Below the pieces are notes generated by a model, which saw only the letters and a program-made list of their open reading frames with translations, did not search any database and was not told where the DNA came from. This document shows positions 1 to 13,121 of a stretch of DNA of 64,000 nucleotides, one piece after another. The DNA lies in assembly GCA_035236585.1 (NCBI GenBank), contig CP141130.1, forward strand, positions 33,615,501 to 33,679,500. Reading direction: 5' to 3'. Position numbers and translations under genes: made by a program. Within the stretch, counting starts at the first letter, position 1. Each line of letters opens with the position of its first letter. This stretch comes from Warburgia ugandensis. Taxonomy: Eukaryota > Streptophyta > Magnoliopsida > Canellales > Canellaceae.

Positions 1-843
1 TAGTGTTTAATTAGGATTTTTGGTCAAAATTTATAACACATGCATTTTTTACCTAAAAATTAAAAAATGTGATATTTTACAAGTTCATAGGCTAATCTTA
101 TGTAAGTATATGAATGATCATAAAATTAGGATTTAATTAGTTTTATTTTTTAACCTTTCATAGGTCTTAGAGAGATTATCCAAAGGCAGAGATTTATGAA
201 GATAAGAATTGAAGATCAAGATCAAAAGATTGAGTCCAGGCCTAAATTTCAATTTTTTGAAGTAGATCAAAGTCCAAGATTATAAAAAGGCTAGATGATG
301 GATCAATAGAAGTGATTAGAATAGCTAAAGGTGACTAAAATGGGCCCATGAAGTAAGCCATACATTTCCACCACCTTTGCATGGGAGCCATTCAAGCCAC
401 CTTAACCATATCAGCCATGAGAAAAGGTGACAAGCTAAGGAATTCAAGCCAAGGGTGTGAGCAATGAATCCAAGCCAAATGAGCCCTCAAAGTAATCCAT
501 ATAAGCCAATTAAGGCAAATGCCACATGGAGTCATACAATTGTAGGAGAATTCAAGTAATGATCCACTTTCTAAGTTTGGATTTTCAAGGTTTAATTAGA
601 CGGTTTGAGAGAATTATGTAAAAGGTAAGATGATTATGCATTGGTGGACCCATGAAGAGAGAAACCCCACTTTCCAACTCCATCGGCCACTCTTTTTCCC
701 AAAGTTTCAAGTTAAAGGAGGGAGGCACCTCATTATGAATCATCAACAAAATATCATAAAATTAGAAAGGAAAGAGCTCCACAGTCCTTCTAGGAAAAAG
801 ACACCTACCTCCTTTTCAAAATTAGAAACCAGCCAGCCCATGC

Positions 844-846
<3 letters not shown>

Positions 847-923
<77 letters not shown>
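847..923 (+). repeat. (CT)n microsatellite, about 38 units
   Basis: An uninterrupted CT run of 77 bp inside the 5' LTR of element A. The matching place in the 3' LTR (about 8985-9000) has only a short TATATCTCTCTT stretch. Apparent long reading frames with Arg-Glu or Ser-Leu repeats here are by-products of the microsatellite, not genes. Confidence 0.97.
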
Positions 924-925
<2 letters not shown>

Positions 926-1047
926 GTCATGTTTATCATATCATCTTGCTAATTCTTATTCCATTAAACGTTCCTCATTCAACACCCTAATCCTAGGGCC
1001 ATTTTCCTCATGCTTTCACCCCTTCCTGAGTTAGAAACCCACTCATC

Positions 1048-1056
1048 TATATATAG
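1048..1056 (+). promoter_or_regulatory. Putative LTR promoter TATA box (element A)
   Basis: TATATATAG about 1.1 kb from the inferred LTR start. LTRs D and E, read in their own sense, have TATA-like sites at about the same distance (1.06-1.18 kb). This supports a U3/R position rather than chance, but no transcript evidence is available. Confidence 0.45.
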
Positions 1057-2680
1057 CACACGTTTCATACGAATTTTTTAAGTAGAGGTGGGTGAGACAC
1101 CTTAAAATCAAGCTTTATTTTGATGTATTTGCTATTGGACTTTGGGATTTCTTACATGGTTTTCTTCCTTTGTATTTCTAGTTATTTTCTTGATTATTTG
1201 CTTTCTGGTTTAGGTTAGTAGTTTGCTTTCTTTGGTTTAATTTTCATTACTTTAGTTTCCATTGCTTTGTTTTCTAGTTTTGCACCCTTCTTTACATCTA
1301 GATTTCTCTTTCTTCTTTACCTCAATTTCACTTGATTTTCTTTGTTATTACCTCAATGTTCAAGTCGACTCTTGTCTGGTAGTGATAGCCAAGAGAAGCG
1401 CTAGCTTAGGCCATTTCACTTTTTGCTCTTTTCGTTTATCCTTAGTTTTAGGTTAATTTCCTTGCCTTAGTTCACTCACTTAGCTTTCTTTTCTCTTAAA
1501 TTTCTTTCTATGTTTTCTTTGCATGTCATCATAATTTTGTTTGCAAGCATTATATTACATTGTTGGAATTGTTTATAAAGGACTTTATACTTAAGAATTA
1601 GATACAATTTCCAGCAATAGAAAATGTACTATGAGTCTACCTTTTTGTGTAATTTGCAGGTGATTTAATAAAGTTTTTTTGAAAATTTTGTTATGGAATG
1701 TTTATTTTATCAAAGAACTTAAGATCTAGTTGTTTTCTTACGTGAAAGTTGTTGTTTTCATAGCTTTTTATTACTATACTTGTTGAATGTTCTTAAGTAG
1801 TTGAAATCTAGAATTTTTCTCCCCTTAACTTTGGGCCGAAATTCCACCTTATTTGCTTAAATCCTTAGGAACCCATTTACCTTTTTATATTATTTATTAG
1901 ATTATCAATTAGCTTGTATGATAATTCACTTTAAAATATTAATTCTGGTCACTTTTAGGCCTTAGAACCATGCATACAATCCATTCATCATTTGCATGGT
2001 ACAAGGACACTTTCCTTTTTGGTTTTTGCTTAGTTTAATTGTATAATCTTGTTTTGGAAGTAATTAATTCATTATTTTAATCTTATTTTAGGTTTATAAA
2101 GTTTATTTTTTGAATTTTAGGAAGCTCCATCTTTAGGAAGTTTTAGGATTTAGAAAGTGTTAAAATTTAGAAAGTCTTTTTAATGGTAGTTTCCATTCAC
2201 ATGCATGTTTCTAATTTCTTGTTAAAGTTAGTTAAATCTCATTGGTTACTTGTTTTTGCATGTTAGTTTAGTGTTAGAAAGTTTCCTAAATTAGTTTTTT
2301 AAAGCTCCTTTATTTTTTAAACTTTCTAATTCTAGTTTACAAAAGTCTTAATTTAGGGAAGTTTTCAGTTTAGTAGTTTCCTAGATTAATTAATGCTTGT
2401 TTTGAATTAGTTATCTTTAGTTAAATGCATGTAACTTAGGTTACTTTCTAATATCATTTTTTAATTTTAGAGTTTAAATATTTCTTTTAATTCTTGTTTC
2501 CTTCTTAGTGGTTTTAATGTCCTAGTTTAATCACATCTCCATCTCTTTAGTTAAAGTTAATTGATTTAAATTGAATCCAATCTTTTGACAATCTGTGAGA
2601 TTCCTTGCAGGGATCAAGCTTGCTTACACAAAAATGCTACATTGATTCATGCTCTTGTGAGTAATTATAAAGCTACTTGA

Positions 2681-2706
2681 AGTTTTCGGAACCGTTGTCG
2701 AGGAAT
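2681..2706 (+). other. Primer binding site of element A (tRNA-Asp type, degenerate)
   Basis: Starts immediately after the LTR. TTTTCGGAACCGTTGTCGAG resembles the Athila-class primer site TTTTGGCGCCGTTGCCGGGG, complementary to the 3' end of tRNA-Asp. Several differences are G-to-A or C-to-T changes, as expected from methylated CpG decay. Confidence 0.75.
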
Positions 2707-4240
2707 CGCAGTGGATTTGTGGTTGGATTTTTGTTTGAATTGTTTATCTTTAGTCGTAGTCTTAGGTTGCATTATATTAAGATTTTTTTCATTGCATTTA
2801 TATATCTTACCAATTCCTCATAAATTGACATATTTTTCTTATTTTCGTGTGAGGAAAAATTGGCAAGTGGAGCGTCATCAACTAGATAGGAATTCCTTGT
2901 TTTTCTAGAATTGGACTTTATTTTTTTGGGTGAAACTTGTAGTGAGGCCCATTGTAACTTGCAATTTCAATTTTAAATGGATTGTATTAAAATAGAGCAA
3001 GTGTGTGGTATGGAGGCCCACACTTGATCTTCATAAAAACCCCAATATATGTGTCCATAACTTTGATTTACTTTTTCTAGTTTAGATTGCATTTAGTATA
3101 ATTTAGATTTGGTTGTAGAATAATTCATATAGATTTAGGATCAACCATCTTATTTGTTGCATCTTTAAGTAGGGTTGTTGCATTAAGGAGCCCCTATCTA
3201 AACTTTAGTTGGATGGCTTATAGGTTGCATTAGTTTGTTTTCTTGTATTGTATTGCATGTTTATTGCTCTATGGTGGGTGAAACTTAATGTTAGTAAGAG
3301 CCCCACAGGAACGATCATAAGACAAGGATTAGATTTCATCACCAAATCCTTAGCCCACATAGGAAATCAGTCCAATTCCTTATATGCTTATGATCCCATC
3401 CATTAATCTTTAAATCTAAAATCAAGTAGCAAGAGACTTAAGGTTTTGAACTCATAGGAATGTTTTCGAAAGAGATCTATTGTCACTCTAGTGGCTCTTG
3501 AACTTCGTGGTTATAGTGGGTATCCAAAGTCCAAGTGCTTTTCCCATGCCTTTTGTTGACATATATTGAGGTCTAAACTCCTTTCATGAGAATTGTATGA
3601 ATCACCTTGGGTAAGACCTAATTGATAAGAAATAGTCAAATATGAATCTAAGGAGGAGCCGTCTTGCTTTAGGTTAAAAGCTACAACCTCACAGATTAAC
3701 AAAGATCATCATGACAAGCTTTCTAACATTAAGAATTATTTGATTGCATAGACATAAAGTTAGGATTCACATTTAGGTGTAGATTGCATCATTTACTTAG
3801 GTTTCATTGTAGTTCATGCAAGCACACTAAATTAGTACCATTAGATCTTGAGATTGAATGAATGCATAAACCAAGTTCTTAACCCCATTGTTGAGCCATT
3901 AGTAGTAGTTGATCATAAGGCTATGTATGATTTTTATACACCACTCCAATTAAATACTCCATCATGTATCACATTGTCACCTACCAATGCAGACCACTTT
4001 GAACTTAAACCAAGAGTGATATAATTACTCTTCTATGATTGTAAGAGAGAGGTCCATACCTATATATCAAGGAATTCTTTGATATTTATGGTACATTCTA
4101 GTATAGAAAAGTCACTGAGGATTCTATTAAACTTAGATTATTCCTTTCTTGTTAAATGATAAAGCCAAGTTATGACTTAATTCTTTAGAGGTTGGTTCCA
4201 TTGCCACATGGAACTAGTTGTCTAAGAAATTCTTGAACAA
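2707..4240 (+). other. Element A 5' untranslated / leader region, no gene seen
   Basis: Lies between the primer site and the first recognisable gag sequence. Only short reading frames broken by stops are present. It is colinear in layout with the long leader regions of Athila-type elements. I see no domain in it. Confidence 0.6.
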
Positions 4241-5633
4241 ATGTTTTCCTGTCCATAAGACCAATGCCCTCCTTAGGGAAATAATCAACTTCCAACAAAG
4301 AGATGATGAACAATATTATCAATGTTGGGAGAGATGGAATGAATTACTGGAAAAGTGCCCCCATCACGGATTTGAAAAATGGCAATAGGTTTATTATTTC
4401 TGGGAGGTACTAACACCTCAAAATAAACAAGTGGTAAATGCAGCAAGTAGAGGGGCCCTTGTGATGAAAATTAAAATAGAGGCATAGGAATTTTTTCAAA
4501 CTTTAGCAAATAATTCACAACAATAAGATTATTCCCATAGGAGAGAGAGAAATTCCTAGCCTCAAAAGAAAGGAGGCCTATATGAAGTTGGAGTATCATT
4601 AAAAATGTCTTATAAGCTTGATTCTATAGTTGAAAAATTAAACAAACTAGAGCCTTTAGGTGGAAGAACGGACAAACTTGAATTTATGTCTGAAACTTTC
4701 ATGGCTGCTACTCTATCCCGTAAGCCTCCATAAGAGGTATGTGCTGCTTGCTCTATTTTAGCCCATCTGACTACATATTGTCCATTAAATAAAGTGTTCC
4801 CTAAATGCCTTTTAGAATAAGCAAATGCTATTGGTGCATATTACAACCCTAGCATCAATAACCAATATTCTGATACCTATAATTTAGGATGGGCTAGGCA
4901 TCCCAATTTGTCATGGTCTAAGAATACTTACCATGGTGGTACATCTATGAATTCCCCTATTTCGAACTTCCCTGGGATTTCAACTTCTTAGTAGTCCCCT
5001 AGTTTTGAGCATCCTCAACAACCAAAGCAACCATCAATTGAGGATAATATTCAATTGCTCATAAAACAACATTGGAATACCAACAAGACTTTACATCAAT
5101 TTCAAAATGAGAGTAGACAAAATTCTCAAGCTATTGCCAAGTTAGAGATGCAAATAAGCTAGTTGTTTACTAAATTAAGTGAAAAGGAAAAAGGAAATTT
5201 TCCCAATAGCCTATTCCAAACCTCAAGGGACAAGTAGAATTAGGGTCTAGTTCATGAAGACCCCATGAGCAAGACAAGTCTATCACAACCTTTAGGAGTG
5301 GTTGTCAGGTTGATAACAAAGTAGGGCAGACTAAGGAAAAAAGAAGTGGAGAATGAAAAAGCATAAACACAAGAGAAAGAGATTAGATAGAAATCTCCTA
5401 CTCCATTTGAGCCTATAGTGGAGGCACCCTATGTGCCCAAAGCCTCATACCCTCAATTACTCAACAAGGTTAATAAAGGAACAAATTTCAATGAGATAAT
5501 GGAAGTGTTTAAACATGTGCAAATAAATATTTCATTACTTGATGCTATAAAGGATATTCCTACTTATGCCAAGTTTCTTAAAGAGTTATGCACAGGAAAG
5601 AGAAAACTTAATTATACAAAAGAAAGCCTTTAG
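4241..5633 (+). pseudogene. gag relic, Athila type (element A)
   Basis: Translated in pieces, 4250-4420 matches the Ty3/gypsy gag domain: YYQCWERWNELLEKCPHHGF followed by EKWQ and a stop. The region 4821-4916 gives the typical Athila gag segment, including YSDTYNLGWARHPNLSW. The open stretch 5418-5633 (71 codons) encodes the gag-to-protease linker with NISLLDAIKDIPTYAKFLKE, as in other Athila polyproteins. Stops interrupt all frames between these pieces (for example at about 4390). In an active element this would be the capsid protein and the start of the polyprotein. Elements C and E in this window carry the same motifs on the opposite strand. Confidence 0.85.
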
Positions 5634-6180
5634 CACCAAGCAGGCGAGCCCTTTAATTTGACACCAGATCCACCTAAGTTTAGAGACCATGTCATAGATT
5701 GGGCATTATTTTACCTAGGGGCTAGTGTTAATTTGTTGCCTTACTTTATCTATGGGAACTAGGGTTAGGTGATCTTTAACCAACCAACACCATTTTGCAG
5801 TTAGTGGATAGATCAATTAAAATTCCACATGTTTTGGTTGAAGATGTTTTAATACAAGTGGACTGATTTTACTTTCTTATAGATTTTATAGTATTGAATA
5901 CCCAACCTTTGTCAGACCTCAATAGTTAGATCTCGATAATTCTTGGACATCTATTTTTGGCAATGTCCAATGCAATCATAAATTGTAGAAATGGTATATT
6001 GCAATTATTCTATGGCAATATAAAAGTTGAGCTCAATGTTTTCTATGCCAACCATCAACAATTAGATCTTGATGACTCTTGCAACATGATTGAAGATTTA
6101 AGTCCCGAAGTCCTTCCACCATTTGTACCTTTGATCCACTGGAGGCTTGTCTTACACATCGTAATTTCAATTTTTAACAT
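5634..6180 (+). pseudogene. Aspartic protease relic and polyprotein linker (element A)
   Basis: At 5712-5726 the reading YLGAS, followed by VNLLP, aligns with the retropepsin active site DLGAS of Athila elements, with Asp replaced by Tyr. At 5957-6170 the sequence ELNVFYANHQQLDLDDSC matches the linker seen in element E (KLNVFNVDLQHLDLDDSC), and DPLEACLTHRNFNF follows in another frame. The similarity to E then stops. This is the point where RT should begin and marks the left edge of a large internal deletion. Confidence 0.8.
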
Positions 6181-7936
6181 CTGCCTAAAGATGTTAAACT
6201 TAACACTTACTGGGAGGCAACCTAGGGTTAGAGAGTCTCATTGTTCTATATCGCTCATTTATCATATAGATGTCCTACATTTCAAAACATTTGACACAAT
6301 GTTTAGTTCAGGTTGGGGGTGTAGATATACATGAGATTTCTGAGTTTTCTTGTCTTCTTTTGAAAAGAAAACAAAAGAAATAAAAAAATTCAATATTTTT
6401 TGAGTTTTCAAAATTTGTGAAGGTCAAAGTTCATTACTAAGATGAGGATAGGATTGTCCAAAGATTAGTATTCCCACTACTTTAATTTCTTAACAGAAAT
6501 ATATATGGCTAATTCTGCATTTTATTTGTATCTTAAAGTTTTTTTTATGAAAGTTAAATCTCAAAATACACTTAAACACAATGCTAAGTTTATATTAATA
6601 GATGGTTATGAATAAGAGAATTTGAGGAATATTAGTGAAGACTTACAAACCATGTGAGTATTAGAGACTATCACCTTTTTTAGGGTTATAATTGTATATT
6701 TCCTTCAACGTACACCAACTTTGAGAGATTCTAGTATTCCTTGTTTTGGTCTGATATTCAAGAGCCAAATAAGAGTATTAACTTTGGTACCTAAATATTT
6801 ATTAACTTGGATAGGTTTTAAAGAAGCCTAGGATGTGATATAGGCCATACTTATTTAATCCCGAGACATAAAGCCTACCTAGGTATTATATCACTAGTTA
6901 GACCAATGAGCCTTTTTAAAAAAGCCTTTTCTTTTTTAAGACATAATTTACCTTAACCCCAAGAAACCCTAATAAGAATACCCATTGCCTACCTTTCAAA
7001 CATGAGTAGGGATGATAGAAAAATTAGAAAAAGGTCAAAAGTCAAAGAAGTGTTCCTTCTCAGAAATATAAGGATAAGTGAAAAAAGTATTAAAAAAAGA
7101 AAAAGTTATGAAAATAATAAGAAAGGAAAAATAAAGAGGATATTCACTTCAATGTACAACCAAAATTAAAGTTGTCCAAACAAATATTGAATTGAAGACC
7201 TCTACTCAGATTCAAACTTTGAATCCTTATACCCTTCTTTCCAGAACCTATCCCACCCTATGTTCCATCCTATTTAAAGACCTATTAATCTTAAGGTGGA
7301 ACATAGGCTCGATGAGGATATATATATATATATATATAAAGGAATTAAGGTAAGCTATTTATAATGGTTGGTCTTGGTAATGCCATTTATTCTAAGTGAT
7401 TATATTCTTTTATCTCACCAGCGCTTTCAATAGTATGTGAACCATTAGTTTTGTTGGAATCAGTGACATAAAGAGAGTAATTTGTTTGACCCCTTTTCTA
7501 AGAGCTTTAATTTTGAGTGTATACCAATGAGAATTTGAGGTTAGGACATCTTTCTAATGGAGTAATAAGCATATCTATTTAAAAGTCTCAACTTATGTAA
7601 CTGTACACACTTCACTTCAATATGAAAGTGGAATAAAATGGCTTTGGTATGTGGGTAATTTGTGGACTTTCACATTCATCTTTATTAAGTTGTTAAATCA
7701 AGTAGATTATTAATTAATGAGAATTCACTGAGATAAATTAAGGAACCTATCCTTATGGAATTTTGTGGGTGTTATCACTGCAAACCCTCATGAGGCTTAA
7801 CTCATGCACTAGGAAAAGCTAAGGGTTTAAGGGCTTGTTGCATATGTTAAATGCAATTGTAAGTACCTGCGAAAATGAAAGCATTTTGTTTTCATAATTT
7901 TTTGCTCAGGACTAGTAACATGCTGGTTCGAAAGTG
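6181..7936 (+). other. Element A 3' untranslated region after pol deletion
   Basis: Begins with the motif CTGGGAGGCAACC (about 6210), which I recognise from the 3' region of Athila elements, then GGTTGGGGGTGTAGA at about 6313. No coding domain is present. It contains a short TA microsatellite. Its end, CATGCTGGTTCGAAAGTG just before 7937, aligns with the polypurine tract of element E (ATGCTAGTAGGAAGGTG on the minus strand). Confidence 0.65.
7319..7338 (+). repeat. (TA)10 microsatellite
   Basis: Uninterrupted TA run of 20 bp in the 3' untranslated region of element A. Confidence 0.9.
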
Positions 7937-10737
7937 TCATAAGTGTTAAATTTTGTATAAATAGTACCCAATTAGTGGCCCATATGTTATAACTTATAGT
8001 GCTAAATTAGGATTTTTGGACAAATTTTATAACACATGCATTTTTAAGCTAATAATTAAAAAAAATGTGATATTTTGTAGGTTCATAGGCTAATCTAGAT
8101 TAAGTATATGAATAATCATATTTTTAAATTTTAATTGGGTTTTTTATGACTTTTTTAGGTCTTGGAGAGATAATCTAAAGGCCAAGATTTATTGATATAA
8201 GAATTGAAGATCAAGATGAAAAGATTGAGTCAAGGCCTAAATTTCAACATTTTAATGTAGATCAAGGTCCAAGATAAAAAAAAGGTAAGATAATGCAAGC
8301 AATTAGAAGAGTTAAACATGACTAAAATGGGCCCATGAAGTAAGCCATGCATTTCCACCACCTTTGCATGGGAACCATTCAAGCCACCATAGCCATATAA
8401 GCTATGAGAGAAAGTGACAAGCAATGGAATTCAACCCATTAAAGCCAACAGTGTGAGCCATGAAGCCAAACCAAATGAGCCCTCAAAGTGAGCCACATAA
8501 TCCCATTAAGCCAAATGCCACATGGAGTCATACTATTGGAGGAGAATTCAAGCAATGATCCACTTTCTAAATTTTGATTTTCAAGGTTTAATTTGAAGGT
8601 TTGAGAGAATTATGTAAAAGGTAAGATGATTATGCATTGGTAGACCCATCAAGAGAGAAACCCTACTTTTCAAATCCATCTCCCACTCTTTTTTCACACT
8701 TTTCCTAGGGTTAAAAGAAGGGAGGCACCTTGTTATGAAAAGATGCCCCTTACCTTCCTATTTGGTTATTAAGGGTTTCTTAAATAGAAAATCCTAGATC
8801 TACTTTAATTCAAATAACTTCAAATCCTAGATCTTTATTAATTTTTCCTAAACCTTATTCCTTACCTATTCTTTGACTTTTCATCAACCAAACATCACAA
8901 AATTAGAAGGTAAAGAGCTCCACTTTTCTTCTAGTAAAAAGACACCTGCCCACTTTTCATAATTAGAAACCAGCAAGCCCATGCTTCTTATATCTCTCTT
9001 ATGTATTGTTTATGATATCATCTTGATGATTCACCTTCCACCAAACCTTCCTCATTTAATTCCCTAACCCTAGGGCCACTTTCCTCATGGTATCTCCCCT
9101 TCCTAAGTTAAAAACTCATTCATCTAGATATAGCCCATGTTTCATACGAATTTTTCAAGTAGAGGTAGGTGAGACACCTTGAAATCAAGCTTTCTTTTAG
9201 TATTATTTGCTACTGGACTTTGGAATTTTTTAGATGCTTTTTTACTTTGGATTTTACTCTCCAATTCAGGTTAGTAGTTTGCTTGCTTTGGTTTAGTTTT
9301 CATTGCTTTAGTTTCCATTATTTTGCTTTCTAATTTGGCACCCTTCTTTCCATCTAGCTTTCCCTTTATTTTTTACCTCAATTTGAATTGTTTTTCTTTG
9401 TTATTCCCTCAATATTTAAGTTACCTCTTCTTTGGCAATGACATCCAAGAGAAGAGCTAGCTTAGGCCTTGATTTCCCCTCTTTAATTTCACGTTTTGCT
9501 CTGTTTATTTCCCTTTGTTTTAGGTTAATTTCCTTGCCTTAGTTTACCCACTTAGCTTTCTTCTCTATTAAATTCCTTTCTTAGTTTTCATTGCATTTCA
9601 GCATGATTTAGTATGAGAGCATTATATTACATTATTGGTGTTTTTTAGATAGGATTTCATGCCTAAGAATTAGATGCAATTTCCAGTAATAGAACATGTA
9701 TTATGCGTCTAACTTTTTGTATATTTGGAGGTGATTTAATAAATTTTATTGGGAATTCTTGTAATAGAATGTTTCTTTTATCAAATTTTTCTTGCATGAA
9801 AGTTGTGCTTTCAATAGCTTTCTAATGCAAGATTTGTTGAATGTTCTTAAGTAGTTGAAATCTGGAATTTTTCTCCCTTTAACTTTGTGCTTTAATTCTA
9901 GCCATATAAAACCTTATTTGTTGAAATCCTTAGGAACTCATATAGATTTTTATGTTTATAATTAGATCCATTAATTTATTTTCATGATAGTTTACTTTAA
10001 ATTCATCAATTCTGGTCACTTTTGCACCTCGAATCATGCATGCAATCCATGGATCATGCACATGGTACTAGGTCACTTTTCTTTTTGGTTTTTTCTTAGT
10101 TTAGTTGGATAATCTTGTTTTGGAAGTAGTTAATTCATTGGTTGAATCTTATTTTAGGTTTGGAATGTTTTTCTTTTTGAATTTTAGGAAGTTCTTTCTT
10201 TAGGAAGTTTTAAGATTTAGAAAGTGTTAAAATTTAGAAAGTCTTTTTAATGGTAGTTTCCATTCACATGCAAGTTTCTAATTTCTTGTTAAAGTTAGTT
10301 AGATCTCATTGGTTACCTGGTTTTGCATGTTAGTTTAGGGTTAGAAATTTTCCTAAATTGGTTTCAGAAATTGGAAAGTTTCTAATTTTTGTTTAGGAAA
10401 GTGTTACTTTAGGGAAGTTTCCACTTTAGTAGTTTTCTTAGTTTATATTTCCTAGATTAATTCACGCTTGTTTTGAATTAGTTTTCTTTAGTTAAATGCA
10501 TATTATTTAGGTTAGTTTCTAATTTCATTGTTTAGTTTTATACTTTAGAATGTTTCTTTTAATTCTGGTTTCTAATTCTTAGTTGTTATAATTTCCTAGT
10601 TTAATCACATCTCTATTTCTTTGCCTAAAGTTAGTTTATTTAAATAGAATCCAATCCATTGCAAATCTATGAGATTCCTCATGGGATAGACCTTCCTTTC
10701 ATGAAAATACTACATTGATTCTTGTTCTTGCATGTAC
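7937..10737 (+). repeat. 3' LTR of element A
   Basis: Begins TCATAAGTGTTAAATTTTG, matching the LTR start TGATAAGTGTTTGATTTTG of element E (read on the minus strand), and is colinear with 1-2680. The terminal part is shortened: the expected GAGTAATTTTAAAGC before the final TACACCA is missing, so the end at about 10737 is approximate. It keeps about 140 bp (8740-8880) that the 5' LTR has lost. No target duplication can be tested because the left end of the element is outside the window. Confidence 0.85.
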
Positions 10738-11282
10738 ACCACCTGTATGCACATGCTAGATCTGGGATTTGTCATGCATTTTTATCTTAGATTCATTTTG
10801 CTTTTAGGTTGAAAATGTTAGATCCAATACCTAATAGAAGTAGATCTATGAATTTTCATGTTGTTGATCATCGATCTACCCCCAAATGGTTAGATTAGAG
10901 TTTTTGATAGCTGTTAATCATTAATCAATTGTAAAAAATTAGATCTATAACCCTAAGCTATTATTTTCATATATTAGATTGAATTTTGACCATTGGATTG
11001 CCAAAGAATTAGGAGTCTAACCACCAATTAAGACCTACAATACATTAACCATGGATCCAATCATCCAAAATGTGGATTAGGTTATTAATCAATGGCTTGA
11101 GTTAGTGATATGGAAAACTAGCAATTTGTAAGCATGCAGATTAGTGATGCCAGAGGTGTGCATGTTATTCTAGACTGATCAAAAACCAATGGTATAAATA
11201 CAAATTTTCAGCGACTGATTGGTGTTAATTATCCACTATTAGAAAAATAATATCAACAACTTGAACATCTAAGATCACACTA
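10738..11282. other. Unassigned stretch between elements A and C
   Basis: AT-rich sequence with no open reading frame of note and no match that I can see to other parts of the window. It may be a remnant of the host target, the lost outer part of the 3' LTR of element C, or a further repeat family. Confidence 0.4.

Positions 11283-13121
<1,839 letters not shown>

Larger units (their letters stand above)
1..2680 (+). repeat. 5' LTR of element A (start outside window)
   Basis: Colinear with 7997-10737 over its whole length. It ends with GCTACTTGA, where related LTRs in this window end GCTACACCA, and the primer site follows at once. It carries a TATA-like site at 1048-1056 and a long CT tract at 847-923. 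Compared with the 3' LTR it lacks about 140 bp (8740-8880 there). LTR D has sequence at the corresponding place, so this copy probably suffered a deletion. Confidence 0.85.
1..10737 (+). mobile_element. Element A: Athila-like Ty3/gypsy retrotransposon, internally deleted
   Basis: Two LTR copies in the same orientation flank about 5.3 kb. Position 1 corresponds to about position 7997 of the downstream LTR, so only about 60 bp of the 5' LTR lies outside the window. Directly after the 5' LTR there is a degenerate tRNA-Asp-like primer site, then gag and protease relics of Athila type, then an abrupt jump to the 3' untranslated region. RT, RNase H and integrase are absent, so the element could only have moved in trans and is now dead. 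LTR copies differ at many positions by eye, which suggests an old insertion. The family call rests on primer site, gag motifs and the GGGAGGCAACC motif typical of the Athila 3' region. Confidence 0.85.

Noticed and set aside
630..1034. 134-codon frame with a long Ser-Leu run
   Set aside because: It is created by the CT microsatellite inside the 5' LTR of element A; no family resemblance outside the run.
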